The notes beneath the pieces were generated by a model that saw nothing but the letters and a program-made list of their open reading frames with translations, searched no databases and was not told the origin of the DNA. This document shows, one piece after another, positions 34,476-43,291 of a DNA stretch of 64,000 nucleotides. The stretch is from NCBI RefSeq assembly GCF_002954775.1, contig NZ_PJME01000021.1, forward strand, positions 88,502 to 152,501, in the 5' to 3' direction. The stretch is from Streptomyces geranii. Lineage in GTDB: Bacteria; Actinomycetota; Actinomycetes; Streptomycetales; Streptomycetaceae. Within the stretch, counting starts at the first letter, position 1. Every line of letters begins with the position of its first letter. The translations under genes were made by a program, and so were the position numbers.

Positions 34476-35081
34476 GTGCGGGCGATCGGTGGACTCTGGC
34501 GTTGGCGGCACAATCCGCTGCGCCGCGCGACCGACCTGGCCGAGGCCTGGGTGGCACTGGCGGCGCTGCTGCTGATCGTGCTGGCAGCCCCCCTGATCGG
34601 CCTCCTGATCGGCGGTGTCGCCCAGGACGCGCTGCAACAGGCCGTACGGGACCAGCGTGAGGCCCGCCATCTCGTGACGGCCACCGTGGTCAAGAAGCTC
34701 GCCCGTTCCCCGCTGGAGCCCGACCCCGAGACATCCACCGCGCGGGAGGCGCGCAGCCGCGTGGAGGCCGACTGGACGGGGCCCGACGGCACCGCGCAGC
34801 ACGGCAAGGTCATGGCGGCCCTCAAGTCCCCGCATCCGGGCGACCACTTCACGCTGTGGACGGACGAACAGGGGCGAATAACCGCCCGCCCACTGGACAA
34901 CGCCACCGCGACGACGCACGCGGTCCTCGCCGGCTTCGGCGCGACCCTGCTGGCGGGCGGGTTCGTCGAGGGCGGCCGGCGGCTGATCGTCTGGCGCATG
35001 GTCCGTCGCCGGTACGCCCGTTGGGACCAGGCGTGGGACCGGGCCGGACCCGACTGGGGCCGGACCGGTACCGGCAGTTGA
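34476..35081 (+). CDS. Rv1733c-like membrane protein
   Basis: 201-residue protein with two membrane helices (about 26-49 and 145-165) flanking an extracytoplasmic domain (about 55-140), and a basic N-terminus with WRWRHNPLRR. This layout is that of the Rv1733c family, widespread in actinobacteria and of unknown function. GTG start with AGGGGG 7 nt upstream. It lies 117 bp before the beta-helix/AAA+ gene on the same strand. Confidence 0.75.
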   Translation: MRAIGGLWRWRHNPLRRATDLAEAWVALAALLLIVLAAPLIGLLIGGVAQDALQQAVRDQREARHLVTATVVKKLARSPLEPDPETSTAREARSRVEADWTGPDGTAQHGKVMAALKSPHPGDHFTLWTDEQGRITARPLDNATATTHAVLAGFGATLLAGGFVEGGRRLIVWRMVRRRYARWDQAWDRAGPDWGRTGTGS

Positions 35082-35198
35082 CGGCCTTGCGGCTCTGGTC
35101 AACCCACCGTGCCCGCGCACGCTACGGTGGACCGGCCGACATCGTTCGGCACCTTCCGCGACATCCCGCGTTCCACGAGGTGGGGGCACAGCAGCGCC

Positions 35199-37637
35199 AT
35201 GGCACAGGGCACGGTCCAGGTGACGCACACCGGTACATCGAGGTGGCGGCGCCGCACGGGTGAGTACGCGTCGCTCGCCGCAGCCCTGGAGGCCGCGGCG
35301 GACGGCGACGTCCTCACCGTCGCCCCCGGCACCTATCGGGAGAACCTCGTCGTCCAGCGGGCGGTGACGCTGCGCGGCCCCGAGGGCTCCCCCGGCTCCG
35401 TGCGCATCGCGCCGGTGGACGGCGTGCCGCTCACGGTGCGCGCCTCGGCGGTGGTCCAGGACCTGCATGTGGAGGGCCAGGACTCGACCGCGCCCGCGCT
35501 GCTCGTCGAGGAGGGCACGCCGGAGCTGCTGGACATGCGGATCGTCACGCGGTCCGCCGCCGGTATCGAGGTGCGCGGCGGCGCGCGTCCGACGGTGCGG
35601 CGCTGCACGGTCGACAACCCGGCGGGCGCCGGGATCGCCGTACTGGACGGCGCGGGCGGGGTGTTCGAGGAGTGCGAGGTCGTCGCGGCCGGGCAGGCGG
35701 GCGTGACCGTGCGCGACGGCGGGCATCCGCGCCTTGAGCGCTGCCGGGTGCACCACGCCTCGGGCGTCGGGCTGTCGGTCTCGGGCGAGAACTCGGCGCT
35801 GGAGGCGGTCGGTTGTGAGGTGTACGAGGTCAAGGGCAGCGGTGTCCAGGTCACCGGCCGGGCCTCGGCCTTCCTGACCGACTGCGATGTGCACCGGACG
35901 TCCGGGGACGGCGTGACACTCGACACCGATGCCGTGCTGACGCTGGCCGACTGCCGCATCCACGACATCCCGGAGAACGCGATCGATCTGCGGTCGCGCT
36001 CGGTCCTCACCCTGACCCGGACGACGGTGCGTCAGTTCGGGCGCAACGGCCTGTCGGTGTGGGACCCGGGCACGCGCGTGGACGCCAACCAGTGCGAGAT
36101 CTTCGACAGCACCGGCGACTACCCGGCGGTGTGGATCAGCGACGGCGCCACGGCGGTCCTGGAGTCCTGCCGGGTGCACGACGTGCCGGACGCGCTGTTC
36201 GTCCTCGACCGGGGCTCCCGCGCGGACGTCGTCGACAGCGACCTCACCCAGGTCCGCAACACGGCCGTGTCGGTCAGCGACGGCGCGACCGCGCAGCTCG
36301 ACGACTGCCGGATCAAGGACGCGGCGACGGGCGCCTGGTTCCGCGACCACGGCAGCGGCGGCACGCTCAACGGCTGCACGGTGGTCGGTACACAGACCGG
36401 CGTGATCGTCACCAAGGGCGCGGACCCCACCGTCGAGCGCTGCACGGTCGACTCCCCCGCCGAGGCGGGCTTCTACGTGTCGGCGGGCGGCCGGGGCAGC
36501 TTCCTGAACTGCCGGGTGACGGGCAGCGAGGGGTACGGCTTCCATGTCATAGACGGCTGCCGTACGACACTGACGAAGTGCCGTACGGAGCGGTGCGCGC
36601 GCGGTGGCTACGAGTTCGCGGAGGGCGGGCCCGGCACGGTCCCCGGTGGCGGACCGGTCGTCGAGGACTGCACCAGCGACGAGAGTGCGGCCCTGCGGGC
36701 GCCCTCGGTGCCGGAGACGGCCGTACAGACCATCACGCATTCGCCGGGGCTGTTGGGCTCGATCCCGGGCCAGCGTGCCACCGAGCCGGAGCAGGCGGTC
36801 GCCGCCCCGGAGCCGGAGAAGGCCGCGCGGTCCTCGGTGGACGTGCTGGGCGAACTCGACGCGCTGGTGGGCCTGGACAGCGTCAAGCGCGAGGTGCGGG
36901 CCCTCACCGACATGATCGAGGTCGGCCGGCGCCGCCAGCTGGCCGGGCTCAAGGCGGCCTCCGCCCGCCGCCATCTGGTCTTCACCGGCTCCCCCGGTAC
37001 GGGCAAGACGACGGTCGCCCGGCTCTACGGCGAGATCCTGGCCGCGCTCGGTGTCCTGGAGAAGGGGCATCTCGTCGAGGTGTCCCGCGTGGACCTGGTC
37101 GGCGAGCACATCGGTTCGACGGCAATCCGCACCCAGGAGGCCTTCGACCGCGCGCGTGGCGGTGTCCTGTTCATCGACGAGGCGTACGCGCTGTCCCCGG
37201 AGGACTCCGGCCGTGACTTCGGCAAGGAGGCCATCGACACGCTGGTGAAGCTGATGGAGGACCACCGGGAGGCGGTCGTCGTGATCGTCGCGGGCTACAC
37301 GGCCGAGATGGAGCGCTTCCTGTCGGTCAACCCCGGTGTGGCGTCCCGTTTCTCACGGACCATCACCTTCGGTGACTACGGCCCCGAGGAGCTGCTGCGG
37401 ATCGTGGAGCAGCAGGCGGAGGAGCACGAGTACCGGCTGGCGCCCGGCTCCCCCGACTCCCTGCTGAAGTACTTCACCGAGATCCCCAAGGGCGCGACGT
37501 TCGGCAACGGCCGCACCGCGCGGCAGACCTTCGAGGCGATGGTCGAGCGGCACGCGGGCCGGGTCGCCCAGCACGCCGAGCCGAGCACCGACGACCTGAC
37601 CCTGCTCTACCCGGAGGACCTGCCCGAGCTGCCCTGA
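35199..37637 (+). CDS. Right-handed beta-helix repeat protein fused to a CbbX/SpoVK-type AAA+ ATPase
   Basis: 812-residue two-part protein. Residues about 20-490 form at least 18 short right-handed beta-helix repeats of roughly 22-24 residues (pattern C-x-V-x(n)-G-V/I-x-V). An Ala/Pro/Glu-rich linker (about 495-545) leads to an AAA+ domain (about 548-812). It has Walker A GSPGTGKTT (597-605), Walker B VLFIDEAY (656-663), sensor and Arg-finger text RFSRTITF, and a C-terminal lid. The AAA+ part belongs with CbbX, SpoVK and EccA remodelling ATPases. No signal peptide. The start is MAQGTVQVTHTG at 35199; the frame is open to 35109. Its 3' end overlaps the convergent gene by 31 bp. The remodelled partner is unknown. 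Confidence 0.82.
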   Translation: MAQGTVQVTHTGTSRWRRRTGEYASLAAALEAAADGDVLTVAPGTYRENLVVQRAVTLRGPEGSPGSVRIAPVDGVPLTVRASAVVQDLHVEGQDSTAPALLVEEGTPELLDMRIVTRSAAGIEVRGGARPTVRRCTVDNPAGAGIAVLDGAGGVFEECEVVAAGQAGVTVRDGGHPRLERCRVHHASGVGLSVSGENSALEAVGCEVYEVKGSGVQVTGRASAFLTDCDVHRTSGDGVTLDTDAVLTLADCRIHDIPENAIDLRSRSVLTLTRTTVRQFGRNGLSVWDPGTRVDANQCEIFDSTGDYPAVWISDGATAVLESCRVHDVPDALFVLDRGSRADVVDSDLTQVRNTAVSVSDGATAQLDDCRIKDAATGAWFRDHGSGGTLNGCTVVGTQTGVIVTKGADPTVERCTVDSPAEAGFYVSAGGRGSFLNCRVTGSEGYGFHVIDGCRTTLTKCRTERCARGGYEFAEGGPGTVPGGGPVVEDCTSDESAALRAPSVPETAVQTITHSPGLLGSIPGQRATEPEQAVAAPEPEKAARSSVDVLGELDALVGLDSVKREVRALTDMIEVGRRRQLAGLKAASARRHLVFTGSPGTGKTTVARLYGEILAALGVLEKGHLVEVSRVDLVGEHIGSTAIRTQEAFDRARGGVLFIDEAYALSPEDSGRDFGKEAIDTLVKLMEDHREAVVVIVAGYTAEMERFLSVNPGVASRFSRTITFGDYGPEELLRIVEQQAEEHEYRLAPGSPDSLLKYFTEIPKGATFGNGRTARQTFEAMVERHAGRVAQHAEPSTDDLTLLYPEDLPELP

Positions 37638-39988
37638 GCCCCGGGCCGCGGCCCGGGCAGCCCCTCGCGCGGCCGCAGCCGCGTCAGCAGCTCCTCGCGC
37701 TCCTCCGCGAAGGCCGGATCGGCCTGGTAGTCGGAGTGGCCGAGGATGGGCGCGGGCAGCGGATGCTCCTTGGTGCGGCCGTAGGCGAGCGGGTCCTTGA
37801 GCGGTGGCCGGTCCACCTCCGGACCGCAGTCGCCGGGCAGGTGCACGGGGCCGCCGATCGGGTCGGTGAGCCGGTACAGGTTGCGCCAGCAGGCCACGTC
37901 GTGGTGCAGCGAGGCGAGCGCGGCGGGGCCGAAGTGGGCCGGGAACCAGCGCCCGTAGAGGCGCTCCAGCGGTGAGCCGTACGTCAGCAGCGCGACGCGC
38001 TTGCGCACGGACGGCTTGAGCTGCCAGGCGGCGGCTGCCGCGAGGACGCTGCCCTGGGAGTGCCCGGAGATGACGAGACGGCCGCCGGTGGCCTCGGTCC
38101 AGGTGGCCATGCGCCAGGTCAGGTCGGGCACGGCGCGCTCGGCGTAGCAGGGCGGGGCGAAGGGGTGGGCGGCGCGCGGCCAGAAGGTGCCGACGTCCCA
38201 GAGGATGCCTATGGTGCGCCGAGCGGCCGGGTCCTTGTACGCGCGTCGCCCCCAGGTGACGAACAGCAGGAAGCCGAACCCGATCAGCCAGGACCCGAGC
38301 GCCTGGGCGGTCCCGGCGGCGCCCTCGACGATCGCGTACGCGCCGTGCGAGGCGCCCGAGGGCGTGTCGCCGGTGCCCTGGGCCCCGGCGAGGGCGGCGG
38401 CGCCCAGCAGCAGGGTCACGGCGGAGGTGATGCCGAGGATGCGGGGTCCCCGGTCGGTGAGGGCGGCCATCGCGCGCGTGCTCGCGATCCGGCGGGTGCG
38501 GGCGTCGTCCAGGGGCTCCCCCGAACCGTCGGCGTAGTCCCGTTCGACGGCGTCCAGCTCGCCGCGCCGCAGTTGCAGGGTGCGCCGGGCCAGCCAGCCG
38601 ACCAGGCCGAGGACGACCAGGAGGACGGCCGGGATCACGGACGCCTGCCAGGTCAGCAGGACGGGCGGGCCCGCGATGGTGCCGCCGGTGCCGTCCAGCC
38701 AGTCGGCGACGCGCTGCGAGACGCCGCCGGACATCACCCCGCCCAGCGCGCAGGCGAGCGTGGCGACGGCGGGTCCGGCGAGGCCGCGCATGGCGGCACG
38801 CGGGTCGGGGTGGGCGCGGTACAGGAAGTGGGCGACGACCGCCAGGCCGAGCACCAGGAGGCCCTGGAGCAGCGCGATCGTGCCGAACACGGTGTCGCCC
38901 GGCAGCCGGCCCGTCGCCCGCCACCCCGGGCGCGACCAGCCCGCGTACACGGCCGTCAGGAGCAGCAGGACGAGCGCGGCGCCCGGGAGGACGCGGACGA
39001 GCCGGGCGTCGAGTTCCTGGTCGAGGCGTCTCTCGCTGCGGCCCCGGCGGCACACCACCCACACCACGGCGGCGGCCCCGGCGATCAGCGCGACGTCGAG
39101 GAGCCGGGCCAGGGCAGCCAGGGTCTCCGGGCCGCCGGGTGCGCGGTCGTGGCGGGCGGCGGCGGAGCCCAGAGCGGCGGTGACCGTCAGCAGACCGGCC
39201 GCGGTGTGCGCGGCGCGCAGCCGGGCGACCAGCCGGCGTCCGTACCAGAACCCGGGCCGCCCAAGGGCCGTACGGATGTTCTCGTCGGCGGGATCGGGGG
39301 CGTGGGTCAGCGGCTTCTGGGACTCGTACGCGCTCCAGGTGCGGCGGGACAGGAACCAGAGCAGGCCGGTGAGGGCTGCGGGCACCACGGCGGCCAGGGC
39401 GAGGCGGCGGCCGGGCTCGCTCCACCAGCCGCCGTCCGACTCGGTCGGGGAGATGAAGCCGAGCCAGGAGTGCGCCTCGGCGCACGCGCGCGTGCCCGCG
39501 CACTGCCACGCCGTGAGGTCGAGGGCGACCTCGCAGGCGGCGGCGACCAGCAGGACGGTGAGGGTCAGACCGGCGAGACGCACCAGGAGGCCGTACAGCC
39601 GGACCTTGCCCGGCCGGTCGCGGGCGGCGGGGCGCATCCAGTGGGCGAGGTTGACGACCATGAACGGCAGGAGCAGCAGCCACAGGGCGCGCGTGCCGTT
39701 GCCGGAGGTGAGGTTGCACCAGACGTACGCCTCGCGCACCGGTGCGCCGTCCGGGTCGACGGGCCGGTCCTCGGCGTCGGCGTCGGCCACGCGCCGGAAG
39801 ACGGCGGCCGTGTCGTCGCCGGTGACGCGGACGGTCCGCGGATCGTTGAGCATCTTCTCCGGCGAGGCGCCGCCCACGCCGTGGACCAGCAGTTCCAGGG
39901 CGATGCCGCTGGTCGTCCCCGTCCGGTCGGGCGGCCGTGCCGCGCCGTTCACCCCGGACTTCGGGGCTCGTTCCTGTGCCTGTTCCAT
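37607..39988 (-). CDS. Multi-pass membrane protein with C-terminal alpha/beta-hydrolase domain
   Basis: 793-residue protein. The N-terminus has a LLVHGVGGASPE segment that looks hydrolase-like. Then come about eight to ten membrane helices (roughly 105-560), with long loops. The C-terminal cytoplasmic domain contains a lipase-type serine elbow LVISGHSQGSVLAAAAA, which suggests a Ser hydrolase. GGGGGAAG lies 8 nt before the ATG at 39988. Function unknown; I have seen it only as an integral membrane protein in Streptomyces annotation. It converges with and overlaps the beta-helix/AAA+ gene. Confidence 0.72.
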   Translation of the reverse strand: MEQAQERAPKSGVNGAARPPDRTGTTSGIALELLVHGVGGASPEKMLNDPRTVRVTGDDTAAVFRRVADADAEDRPVDPDGAPVREAYVWCNLTSGNGTRALWLLLLPFMVVNLAHWMRPAARDRPGKVRLYGLLVRLAGLTLTVLLVAAACEVALDLTAWQCAGTRACAEAHSWLGFISPTESDGGWWSEPGRRLALAAVVPAALTGLLWFLSRRTWSAYESQKPLTHAPDPADENIRTALGRPGFWYGRRLVARLRAAHTAAGLLTVTAALGSAAARHDRAPGGPETLAALARLLDVALIAGAAAVVWVVCRRGRSERRLDQELDARLVRVLPGAALVLLLLTAVYAGWSRPGWRATGRLPGDTVFGTIALLQGLLVLGLAVVAHFLYRAHPDPRAAMRGLAGPAVATLACALGGVMSGGVSQRVADWLDGTGGTIAGPPVLLTWQASVIPAVLLVVLGLVGWLARRTLQLRRGELDAVERDYADGSGEPLDDARTRRIASTRAMAALTDRGPRILGITSAVTLLLGAAALAGAQGTGDTPSGASHGAYAIVEGAAGTAQALGSWLIGFGFLLFVTWGRRAYKDPAARRTIGILWDVGTFWPRAAHPFAPPCYAERAVPDLTWRMATWTEATGGRLVISGHSQGSVLAAAAAWQLKPSVRKRVALLTYGSPLERLYGRWFPAHFGPAALASLHHDVACWRNLYRLTDPIGGPVHLPGDCGPEVDRPPLKDPLAYGRTKEHPLPAPILGHSDYQADPAFAEEREELLTRLRPREGLPGPRPGAQGSSGRSSG

Positions 39989-39992
39989 TGTT

Positions 39993-40024
39993 CGCACTTC
40001 CCCCGTTGCTCGTACTTCCCCCGT
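39993..40024 (-). repeat. Duplicated ribosome-binding segment
   Basis: CGYACTTCCCCCGT occurs twice, at 39993-40006 and 40011-40024 (18-bp period). On the minus strand each copy carries GGGGGAAG, so the membrane-hydrolase mRNA has two Shine-Dalgarno-like sites in its leader. Confidence 0.5.
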
Positions 40025-40254
40025 GTCACACCGACGGCCGCCGTCCGGTCGGGAACGATGCCGTGCGGGACTGGAGGATCTCCGCCGGACGGGCCGCGTA
40101 CACCTCTCGGCACGGAATCTCCCCGATCCGTGTGACCGGCGGGGACCCGGTGTTGCCAGAGTGACATGTTCGCGTCGTGACGGGCAGTGGCGCGACGAGT
40201 ACCGGTGCATGCGAGTATGGGACGTCCGCCGGGCCGGTAGCAGGAGGAATGTCC

Positions 40255-40371
40255 TTGTCGGAGCGGGTGCGCAGCAGGTTCGCAGCGAGTGTGCGGGACG
40301 TGTCGGAGATGGTGGGGGCGAGTGGACCGACAGGCCCGAGCGGACCCCGGAAGGACGTGGAGCGGTCGTGA
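40255..40371 (+). CDS. Candidate small protein coupled to the DeoR gene
   Basis: 38-codon frame beginning TTG with AGGAGG exactly 7 nt upstream; an ATG two codons earlier (40249) is only one base from that site. The peptide is SERVRSRFAASVRDVSEMVG followed by Gly/Pro/Ser. Its TGA overlaps the GTG start of the DeoR gene (GTGA), which suggests translational coupling. The strong ribosome site, the overlap and the amphipathic N-terminal helix argue it is real; I recognise no family. Confidence 0.45.
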   Translation: MSERVRSRFAASVRDVSEMVGASGPTGPSGPRKDVERS

Positions 40372-41183
40372 ATGACAACCAGAACCTTCTCGCGGAGCAG
40401 CGCCGCGCCCTGATCCTCGACGAGGTGCGGCGACGCGGGGGCGTCCGCGTCAACGAACTCACCCGCAAACTCGGCGTGTCGGACATGACGGTCCGCCGCG
40501 ACCTCGACGCGCTGGCCCGCCAGGGCGTCCTGGAGAAGGTGCACGGCGGCGCGGTGCCGGTGGTCGAGGCGAGCACCCATGAGCCCGGGTTCGAGGCCAA
40601 GTCGGGACTGGAGCTGACGGCCAAGGAGGACATCGCGCGAGCCGCGGCGGAGCTGGTCGCGCCGGGGTCGGCGATCGCCCTGTCGGGCGGTACGACGACG
40701 TACGCGCTGGCGCATCAGCTGCTGGACGTGGCTGATCTGACCGTGGTGACCAACTCGGTGCGGGTCGCCGATGTGTTCCATGCCGCTCAGCGGGTTTCGG
40801 GGCAGCGGCAGGGGGCGGCGACGGTCGTGCTGACGGGTGGGGTGCGGACGCCGTCCGACTCGCTGGTGGGGCCCGTCGCCGATCAGGCGATCGCCTCGCT
40901 GCACTTCGATGTGCTGTTTCTCGGGGTGCACGGGATATCTGTCGAGGCGGGGTTGTCCACGCCGAACCTCGCGGAGGCCGAGACCAATCGGCGGCTGGTG
41001 CAGTCCGCTCGGCGGGTTGTCGTGGTCGCCGACCACACCAAGTGGGGGACGGTGGGGCTGAGTTCGTTCGCGGCGTTGGAGCAGGTGGATACGTTGGTCA
41101 CGGACTCGGGGTTGGTTCCCGAGGCGCGGGATGAGGTTTCTGAGCACTTGCGGAGGCTTGTTGTGGCGGGTGAGGGCGCCTAG
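40368..41183 (+). CDS. DeoR/GlpR-family transcriptional regulator
   Basis: 271-residue regulator. The N-terminal DeoR HTH (about 8-63) has RRALILDEVRRRGGVRVNEL and the recognition helix VSDMTVRRDLDALARQGVLEKVHGGAV. The C-terminal DeoR sensor domain has LSGGTTTYALA and DVLFLGVHGISVEAGLSTP, which binds phosphorylated sugars. GTG at 40368 follows GGAG by 5 nt. No sugar genes adjoin, so the regulon is distant or unknown. Confidence 0.87.
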   Translation: MNDNQNLLAEQRRALILDEVRRRGGVRVNELTRKLGVSDMTVRRDLDALARQGVLEKVHGGAVPVVEASTHEPGFEAKSGLELTAKEDIARAAAELVAPGSAIALSGGTTTYALAHQLLDVADLTVVTNSVRVADVFHAAQRVSGQRQGAATVVLTGGVRTPSDSLVGPVADQAIASLHFDVLFLGVHGISVEAGLSTPNLAEAETNRRLVQSARRVVVVADHTKWGTVGLSSFAALEQVDTLVTDSGLVPEARDEVSEHLRRLVVAGEGA

Positions 41184-41240
41184 AGGGGTGCCTTGGTAGG
41201 TGCGTGGGCGGGTGCGGCGCCCGTCGTGGCTTGTCGCGCG

Positions 41241-41255
41241 GTTCCCCGCGCCCCT
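41241..41255. repeat. Dispersed intergenic repeat, copy 2
   Basis: Exact copy of the 15-bp core GTTCCCCGCGCCCCT, with similar preceding bases (GGCTTGTCGCGCG), between the convergent DeoR and cysteine-synthase-like genes. The downstream hairpin arm is degenerate here. Confidence 0.65.
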
Positions 41256-41264
41256 GGGTGGGTC

Positions 41265-42392
41265 TTACCACGCGCCTGTTTTCAGGAACCCTTCGATTCT
41301 CGTCCTGTAAGGCGCGATGTCGAGGTTCTGGTTTTTCAGCCAGGTGTCCGAGTAGTACTTGTCCAGGTAGCGGTCGCCGTGGTCGCAGAGCAGGGTTACG
41401 ACGCTGCCCTGCTGTCCCTCTGTCACCATCTCGGCGATGATCTTCAGGGCGCTCCACAGGCCCGTTCCCGTGGAACCGCCCGCCTTGCGGCCTATCTTCT
41501 GTTCCAGGGCTCTCACCGCGGCGATGCTGGCCGCGTCCGGCACCTTCATCATGCGGTCCACCGCGCCGGGGACGAAGCTCGGTTCCATGCGGGGGCGGCC
41601 GATGCCCTCGATGCGGGAGCCGCAGTCACAGGTGACGTCCGGATCGCCGGTGGTCCAGCCCTCGAAGAAGCAGGAGTTCTCCGGGTCGGCCACGCAGATC
41701 AGGGTGTCGCGCTGGGTGTAGTGGACGTAGCGGGCCAGGGTCGCCGAGGTGCCGCCCGTACCGGCCGTGGCGACGATCCATGCGGGCTCCGGGAAACGCT
41801 CCAACTCCAGTTGGCGGAAAATGGATTCGGCGATGTTGTTGTTTCCGCGCCAGTCCGTGGCCCGTTCCGCGTAGGTGAACTGGTCCATGTAGTGGCCGCC
41901 CGTCTCCGCCGCGAGGGCCGCCGAGGCCTCGTACATCCTGCGTGAGTCGTCCACGAAGTGGCACCGGCCGCCGTGGGACTCGATGAGGCGGCACTTCTCG
42001 GCGCTGGTGGTGCGGGGCATCACCGCGATGAAGGGCACGCCGATCAGTTGCGCGAAGTACGCCTCGGAGACGGCCGTGGAGCCGCTGGACGCCTCGATCA
42101 CCGGGCGGCCGGGGCGGATCCAGCCATTGCAGAGTCCGTAGAGGAAGAGCGAGCGGGCGAGGCGGTGCTTGAGGCTGCCGGTGGGGTGGGTCGACTCGTC
42201 CTTCAGATACAGGTCGATACCCCACTTCTCGGGCAGCGGGAAGCGCAGCAGATGCGTGTCGGCCGAGCGGTTGGCGTCGGCCTGGACCTTGCGGACGGCC
42301 TCTTTGAGCCAGGCTCGGTAGTCGGCGTCGCTGCGGTCGACGTCGAGCGTGTCGAGGGTTTCGGCGGTCCCGGTGGGGTCGGGGATGCTCAC
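41265..42392 (-). CDS. PLP-dependent cysteine synthase-family enzyme (possible L-cysteine desulfhydrase)
   Basis: 375-residue fold-type II PLP enzyme. The PLP lysine is in HPTGSLKHRLA; the substrate loop is EASSGSTAVSEAYFAQ; and the phosphate-binding glycines are in TAGTGGTSATLARY. Length and an extra cysteine-containing segment (DPDVTCDCGSRIEGIG) separate it from ordinary CysK/CysM and resemble the mycobacterial desulfhydrase Cds1. It may release H2S from cysteine or act on another amino acid. The GTG at 42392 follows AAGGAG by 6 nt. Confidence 0.8.
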   Translation of the reverse strand: MSIPDPTGTAETLDTLDVDRSDADYRAWLKEAVRKVQADANRSADTHLLRFPLPEKWGIDLYLKDESTHPTGSLKHRLARSLFLYGLCNGWIRPGRPVIEASSGSTAVSEAYFAQLIGVPFIAVMPRTTSAEKCRLIESHGGRCHFVDDSRRMYEASAALAAETGGHYMDQFTYAERATDWRGNNNIAESIFRQLELERFPEPAWIVATAGTGGTSATLARYVHYTQRDTLICVADPENSCFFEGWTTGDPDVTCDCGSRIEGIGRPRMEPSFVPGAVDRMMKVPDAASIAAVRALEQKIGRKAGGSTGTGLWSALKIIAEMVTEGQQGSVVTLLCDHGDRYLDKYYSDTWLKNQNLDIAPYRTRIEGFLKTGAW

Positions 42393-42448
42393 GTCGGGCT
42401 CCTTGTGATGCGCATGCCGACGGCGTCCTTGCGCAGCCGTACATTCTG

Positions 42449-42477
42449 ATCATAGTCACCTTCCGCACGCCTCTCAC
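42449..42477 (-). promoter_or_regulatory. Promoter of the cysteine-synthase-like gene
   Basis: Minus-strand GTGAGA (42472-42477), 17-nt spacer and TATGAT (42449-42454), 57 nt before the GTG start. The rest of the 336-bp interval 42393-42728 shows no further gene; it must also hold the promoter of the gene at 42729. Confidence 0.5.
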
Positions 42478-42728
42478 CTGCATAAACATCCCTTTGGGCG
42501 GATCAAAGGCAGGCCTGTGGGGCGGGGGCGGCCAGGGGGTCGGCGGGAGCCTGGTCGCCCCGGGGCGCATCCCGGTGAGTGCTTCCGCCGGTTGCCGGAG
42601 AGTGCCGTACGCACTGGTGCTCGACGCCGGGGGCAGGCAGACTGCACCGCACGGGGGCGCACAATGGATCACGTTCCAGGCGGGATCACCACGCATCTCG
42701 GCGGAAGCCGACAAGGGGGCGGAGCATC

Positions 42729-43052
42729 ATGGCGGAGCCGGAGTTCACGGCCACGGGCGTGCGGATCGGGAAGAGGCTGCGTTCCCTCACCCGGGCCGGA
42801 CAGGTCCGGATCAGCGGCGGCAGGCTGGAGCTGCTGACCAGCTACGGCAGCGAGATCGACAGCGCTCCCGTGCAGGCGGTGCGGGCCTCGAAACCGTGGT
42901 TCGCGGCCGACGACCGAGCGCTCGCGGACCTCAACGGCCAGCGCTATCTGCTGACCCTGGGGGATCACGACCCCGCGCCGGGCGAGACCGGGCCGCCCGC
43001 CGCACGCCGGTTCATCGAAGCCGTGCGCAAGGCGGCCGGGCGCGGGCACTGA
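42729..43052 (+). CDS. Conserved hypothetical protein
   Basis: 107-residue soluble protein starting MAEPEFTATGVRIGKRL, with basic, mostly beta and helical sequence (QVRISGGRLELLTSYG, DLNGQRYLLTLG). No signal, membrane helix or known motif is seen. GGGGGCGGAG lies just upstream of the ATG. I recognise the type as a short actinobacterial hypothetical but can name no function. Confidence 0.65.
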   Translation: MAEPEFTATGVRIGKRLRSLTRAGQVRISGGRLELLTSYGSEIDSAPVQAVRASKPWFAADDRALADLNGQRYLLTLGDHDPAPGETGPPAARRFIEAVRKAAGRGH

Positions 43053-43291
43053 GCAGGCCGGGGAGCGCGAAGCCGTCTTCGGCGCGGACACCGGGAGTGC
43101 CGTCGGCCGTGCCGCGAGTTGCGGGTTTCCGTCCCCTGAGCCACGCTTGTCACACGTCACTCTGGGTTTACCGGCGATAACGCTGCGAACCAGCCCGCCG
43201 GCCTCGACAGCAGGCGGCCATTGCACACAGGCACTCTGCTGGATCCGATCTCGTGTCTTCTTCCGGACCTCAATTCGGGGAGTCGCAAGCC

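Noticed and set aside
33129..37265. Minus-strand open frame of 1378 codons spanning the MOSC, Rv1733c-like and beta-helix genes
   Set aside because: It crosses three well-supported plus-strand genes, has Arg/His/Gly-biased composition and no domain signature.
41626..42450. Possible cysteine-containing uORF (MYGCARTPSAC) ahead of the cysteine-synthase-like gene
   Set aside because: The frame does not stop before the gene but runs hundreds of codons out of frame inside it, so it is not a compact leader peptide.
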